From Ruegeria sp. THAF33 (GTDB lineage: Bacteria; Pseudomonadota; Alphaproteobacteria; Rhodobacterales; Rhodobacteraceae), in contig NZ_CP045384.1 in NCBI RefSeq assembly GCF_009363615.1, forward strand, positions 1,176,501 to 1,240,500: a DNA stretch of 64,000 nucleotides, given 5' to 3'. Below, piece after piece: positions 61,710 through 64,000 of the stretch. The position numbers and the translations under genes were made by a program. A model generated the notes under the pieces. The model made no database searches. It saw only the letters and a program-made list of their open reading frames with translations, and was not told the origin of the DNA. Each line of letters begins with the position of its first letter. The first letter of the stretch is position 1.

Positions 61710-62930
61710 TCACTCTTCCCGTGATCGTTTCAGAAGGCGGCCAATCGTGAATGAGGTGCGCGGGGCGTAAACATAATTCGTGCGCTCCTCGGGGGTGGGG
61801 CGTGACCGCATCCGCGCCAGACCAAACACGATCAGAAACACATGCCCGAACGCCACGAAGGCAAACAGGGCACCGGGGCCAAATTGCTGGATCAGGGTCG
61901 ACGTTATGTAGGGCGATGCAATTGCCCCCAAGGCAAACCAGAACATCAGGGCAGCCGACAGTTCCACCCGTTCCTCGGCCGTGGCAAAGTCGTTTGCGTG
62001 GGCGGAAGAGACCGAGAAGATCGGAAAGGTTGTCAGGCCGAAGAACACGGCCGCCGACATAACCCCGATCGTTCCGGTGCCGCTGGCTGCCATGGTGACG
62101 CCGCAGCTGAGTACCGCGGCAGCCGACAGCCAGATCAGCACCCAGCGCCGGTCATATTTGTCAGCCAGCCAGCCGACGGGGTATTGAGCAAGCGCACCAC
62201 CCAATACGAAAGAGGCTAGGAAGAATGCGATCTGATCGACGCCAAGTCCGACCTCTTGCCCGTAAACCGGACCCACCATTCGGAACGAGGCCGAACTGAG
62301 CGCGGCCACGATCACGCCAGCCACGGCCAAGGGTGAGCTGCGCCAAGCCAGCTTGGGTTTCAGGCGGGGCGCGTCAGGTGTTTTGGGTTGGCTTGCTTTG
62401 GTCAGCGTCAGCGGCAGCAGTGACGCACAGCACAGGATCGCCAGCAGGTTATACGAGACGTAAGAGGCCGGGGGCAGAACGGCGATAATCAACTGGGCGC
62501 ACAGGGATGCGCCCATATCCGCGATCCGGTATGTGCCCATTGCACGTCCTCGGGTTTCATTGGTGACCTTCGCGTTCAGCCAGGCCTCGATCACCGTGTA
62601 CGCGCCTGCCACACAGGTGCCCGAGGCCACACGCAGGGCGGCCCAGATATATGGGTTTTCGGTCAGCGTATGTCCAATGAGGCCCATCGCGCCCAACGCG
62701 GTGCAAACTGCAAATGCGCGCGAATGACCGACATTGCCCATCAGACGTGGTGCCCACCAGCAGCCGATGAAAAACCCCAGAAAGTGCGAAGACCCCAAAA
62801 GACCGATCTGTTCGGTCGTGAAATCCAGCGTGATGCCGGAAATGGCATCGAGTGGCCCGACGCCTCCTGTGGAAAGCTGAAGCAGAATGACCGAAAGAAA
62901 CAGGGCGGCAAATGAAATGATCGTGCGCAT
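61710..62930 (-). CDS. MFS transporter
   Basis: 406 residues with 12 membrane segments. The loop 2-3 motif reads GCWWAPRLMGNVGHSRAFAV and the second-half copy reads GWLADKYDRRWVLIWLSAAA. It resembles the YcaD/YfcJ-type group of general MFS proteins; substrate unknown. The ATG at 62930 begins MRTIISFAAL; an upstream in-frame start would add a polar stretch. It is the last gene of a minus-strand run after the YceI gene, 80 bases apart. Confidence 0.87.
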   Translation of the reverse strand: MRTIISFAALFLSVILLQLSTGGVGPLDAISGITLDFTTEQIGLLGSSHFLGFFIGCWWAPRLMGNVGHSRAFAVCTALGAMGLIGHTLTENPYIWAALRVASGTCVAGAYTVIEAWLNAKVTNETRGRAMGTYRIADMGASLCAQLIIAVLPPASYVSYNLLAILCCASLLPLTLTKASQPKTPDAPRLKPKLAWRSSPLAVAGVIVAALSSASFRMVGPVYGQEVGLGVDQIAFFLASFVLGGALAQYPVGWLADKYDRRWVLIWLSAAAVLSCGVTMAASGTGTIGVMSAAVFFGLTTFPIFSVSSAHANDFATAEERVELSAALMFWFALGAIASPYITSTLIQQFGPGALFAFVAFGHVFLIVFGLARMRSRPTPEERTNYVYAPRTSFTIGRLLKRSREE

Positions 62931-63010
62931 GGTGGTCTCAGATTGGCAGGGTCGCCGCACAATGCGCGCATCAATTCGACTTTAGCGAGTCGTTTTTTGC
63001 CGTTCGGCGA

Positions 63011-63607
63011 TCAGGTCGCGCGTATGATCTCGGCGCGGATGTCCAGGCCGACAGTGTCGTCAACCAGGTCAGGATAGCCCGAAGCTCCGAAGTCGTGCCG
63101 GTTCAGGGCGCCCTTCAAGCCAATGGTCAGGCGGCTCAGATCGTTCACTGCACTTCCTGCCTGCCGGTACAGATTGGCCTCCAACGTGATCGGGCGGGTC
63201 ACGCCGCGGACCGTCAGATTACCCGTGATCCGTGCGCCATCTGATATTCGCCCTTCCGCGCCTAGCTGTATGTCCGTTGACACAAACCGGATCGTTGGGT
63301 GCTGCTTCGCGTCCAAAACGCTGGGGCTGAGCATGGGCATACGTGCAAAGGGAAGCCGCGTTCTGGCTTTGCTGACGTCCAGTGTCACCGTGACCTGGCT
63401 GTTCTGTAGCCGACCTGTGTCAATCTGAACATCGGCGGTCCGGATCGGCATCGTCCCTGACTGTGCCACCCCCGCAAGATCAAACGTGAACCCGACCCGG
63501 GTGCCTTCATCCGACAGGATGTATGGCCGCAATGCGGCTTGTGCCGCCTGGGTCAGGGGCAGGGTTGCCAGCCCGGCTAGCAGGTTGCGACGGGTCAGAA
63601 GGATCAT
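63011..63607 (-). CDS. YceI family periplasmic protein with Tat signal
   Basis: 198 residues. The N-terminus MILLTRRNLLAGLATLPLTQ has a twin-arginine motif and ends near AQA-ALRPY. The mature part has the YceI lipocalin-like pattern: VGFTFDLAGVAQSGTMPI, ARMPMLSPSVLDAKQHPTIRF and GNLTVRGVTRPITLEANLY. YceI proteins bind isoprenoid quinone-type lipids; the exact role is unknown. It overlaps the upstream MFS gene by four bases (ATGA), so the two are co-expressed. Confidence 0.9.
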   Translation of the reverse strand: MILLTRRNLLAGLATLPLTQAAQAALRPYILSDEGTRVGFTFDLAGVAQSGTMPIRTADVQIDTGRLQNSQVTVTLDVSKARTRLPFARMPMLSPSVLDAKQHPTIRFVSTDIQLGAEGRISDGARITGNLTVRGVTRPITLEANLYRQAGSAVNDLSRLTIGLKGALNRHDFGASGYPDLVDDTVGLDIRAEIIRAT

Positions 63608-64000
63608 GCCATGACGCTTTCCCGTGTGGGGCGGGATCTTCTGAGCAGCATCAGAACGATCGCAATGTTCAGACCATTCCAAAAGATGCCATTCACGAAC
63701 GCCAGTTGGTAGCTTCCGGTGAGGTCGTAGATCCATCCTGACATCCAGCCACCGAGTGCCATGCCAAGAATGGTCATCATCATGACGAACCCGACCCGCG
63801 AACCAGCTTCTTGCGGCGGCATGTATTCGCGGACAATCAACGCATAGCTGGGCACGATGCCGCCCTGTGCCAGACCAAAGAGCAGGCTGATGGCATAAAG
63901 CGACACCATTCCATCGTAGGGCAGGAACAGGAACAGGGCGATACATTGCAGGAGCGAACCGATCAAAAGCGTCAGGACCCCGCCAAGCCGATCTGCCAAC
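63604..64000 (-). CDS. MFS transporter, C-terminal part (partial at window edge)
   Basis: The C-terminal 131 residues of an MFS transporter; the 5' part lies beyond the window. It begins inside a loop (ADRLGG) and has about four membrane segments, including AISLLFGLAQGGIVPSYALI and GFVMMMTILGMALGGWMSGW. Coupling to the YceI gene suggests a joint role, for example monocarboxylate or lipid transport, but the substrate cannot be read. Confidence 0.85.
   Translation of the reverse strand, partial: LADRLGGVLTLLIGSLLQCIALFLFLPYDGMVSLYAISLLFGLAQGGIVPSYALIVREYMPPQEAGSRVGFVMMMTILGMALGGWMSGWIYDLTGSYQLAFVNGIFWNGLNIAIVLMLLRRSRPTRESVMA

Overview
The window looks like a chromosomal segment of an alphaproteobacterium of the Rhodobacteraceae (Roseobacter group, Ruegeria-like). 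This rests on gene content (reductive pyrimidine degradation with PreT/PreA, a VC_2705-type acetate symporter with its DUF4212 partner, TRAP transporters, DUF6505 and DUF5993 proteins), high-GC codon use, and an extragenic palindromic element built on CCGGGATATTT..GGCCAGATGAAG. The genus is an inference. No rRNA, tRNA, CRISPR array, insertion sequence, phage or plasmid gene was seen.

Layout. 1-309: 5' part of an unknown gene leaving the window. 752-4292 and 5121-12009: two operons for reductive pyrimidine catabolism (PreT, a methyltransferase, PreA; then a beta-ureidopropionase-type hydrolase, dihydropyrimidinase, and an NMT1-type ABC importer with an embedded GNAT acetyltransferase). The RutR-type repressor gene lies between them. 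A perfect RutR operator (5055-5070) sits in the rutR/hydrolase promoter region and a degenerate copy (663-678) lies ahead of preT.

12167-26993: a formate dehydrogenase island. It starts with a tungstate ABC transporter (TupBCA). On the opposite strand a long gene string runs DUF3305, DUF3306, TorD-type chaperone, small Tat protein, FdhA, FdhB, an ABM-domain protein, FdhG cytochrome b, a WD40-cytochrome c fusion, a 41-residue protein, and an HTH regulator with a molybdate/tungstate-binding-like domain. A divergent multi-[4Fe-4S] protein and a small TupA-like/cytochrome c fusion complete it. Together these suggest periplasmic tungsten- or molybdenum-dependent formate oxidation with local oxyanion uptake and sensing. 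27116-29845: Mrp-type P-loop ATPase, a biotin/lipoate-ligase-like protein, DUF6505, and a flavin reductase.

29934-38748: acetate module on the minus strand (acs, a zinc-lid adenylate kinase, DUF4212 plus SSS symporter, a cNMP/CBS/DUF294 protein, a small membrane protein and a membrane sensor-like exonuclease). 39177-42287: a TRAP transporter. 42425-45830: arginase, CtlX-type hydrolase and ornithine cyclodeaminase with a divergent Lrp-type regulator. 45948-48557: MprF. 48561-52423: outer-membrane factor, HlyD-type adaptor, DUF3302, DsbB, DUF5993. 52533-55058: glpR and divergent glpD. 55130-59428: RND efflux pump. 59674-61419: metG. 61710-64000: MFS transporter, YceI protein and the 3' part of a second MFS gene.
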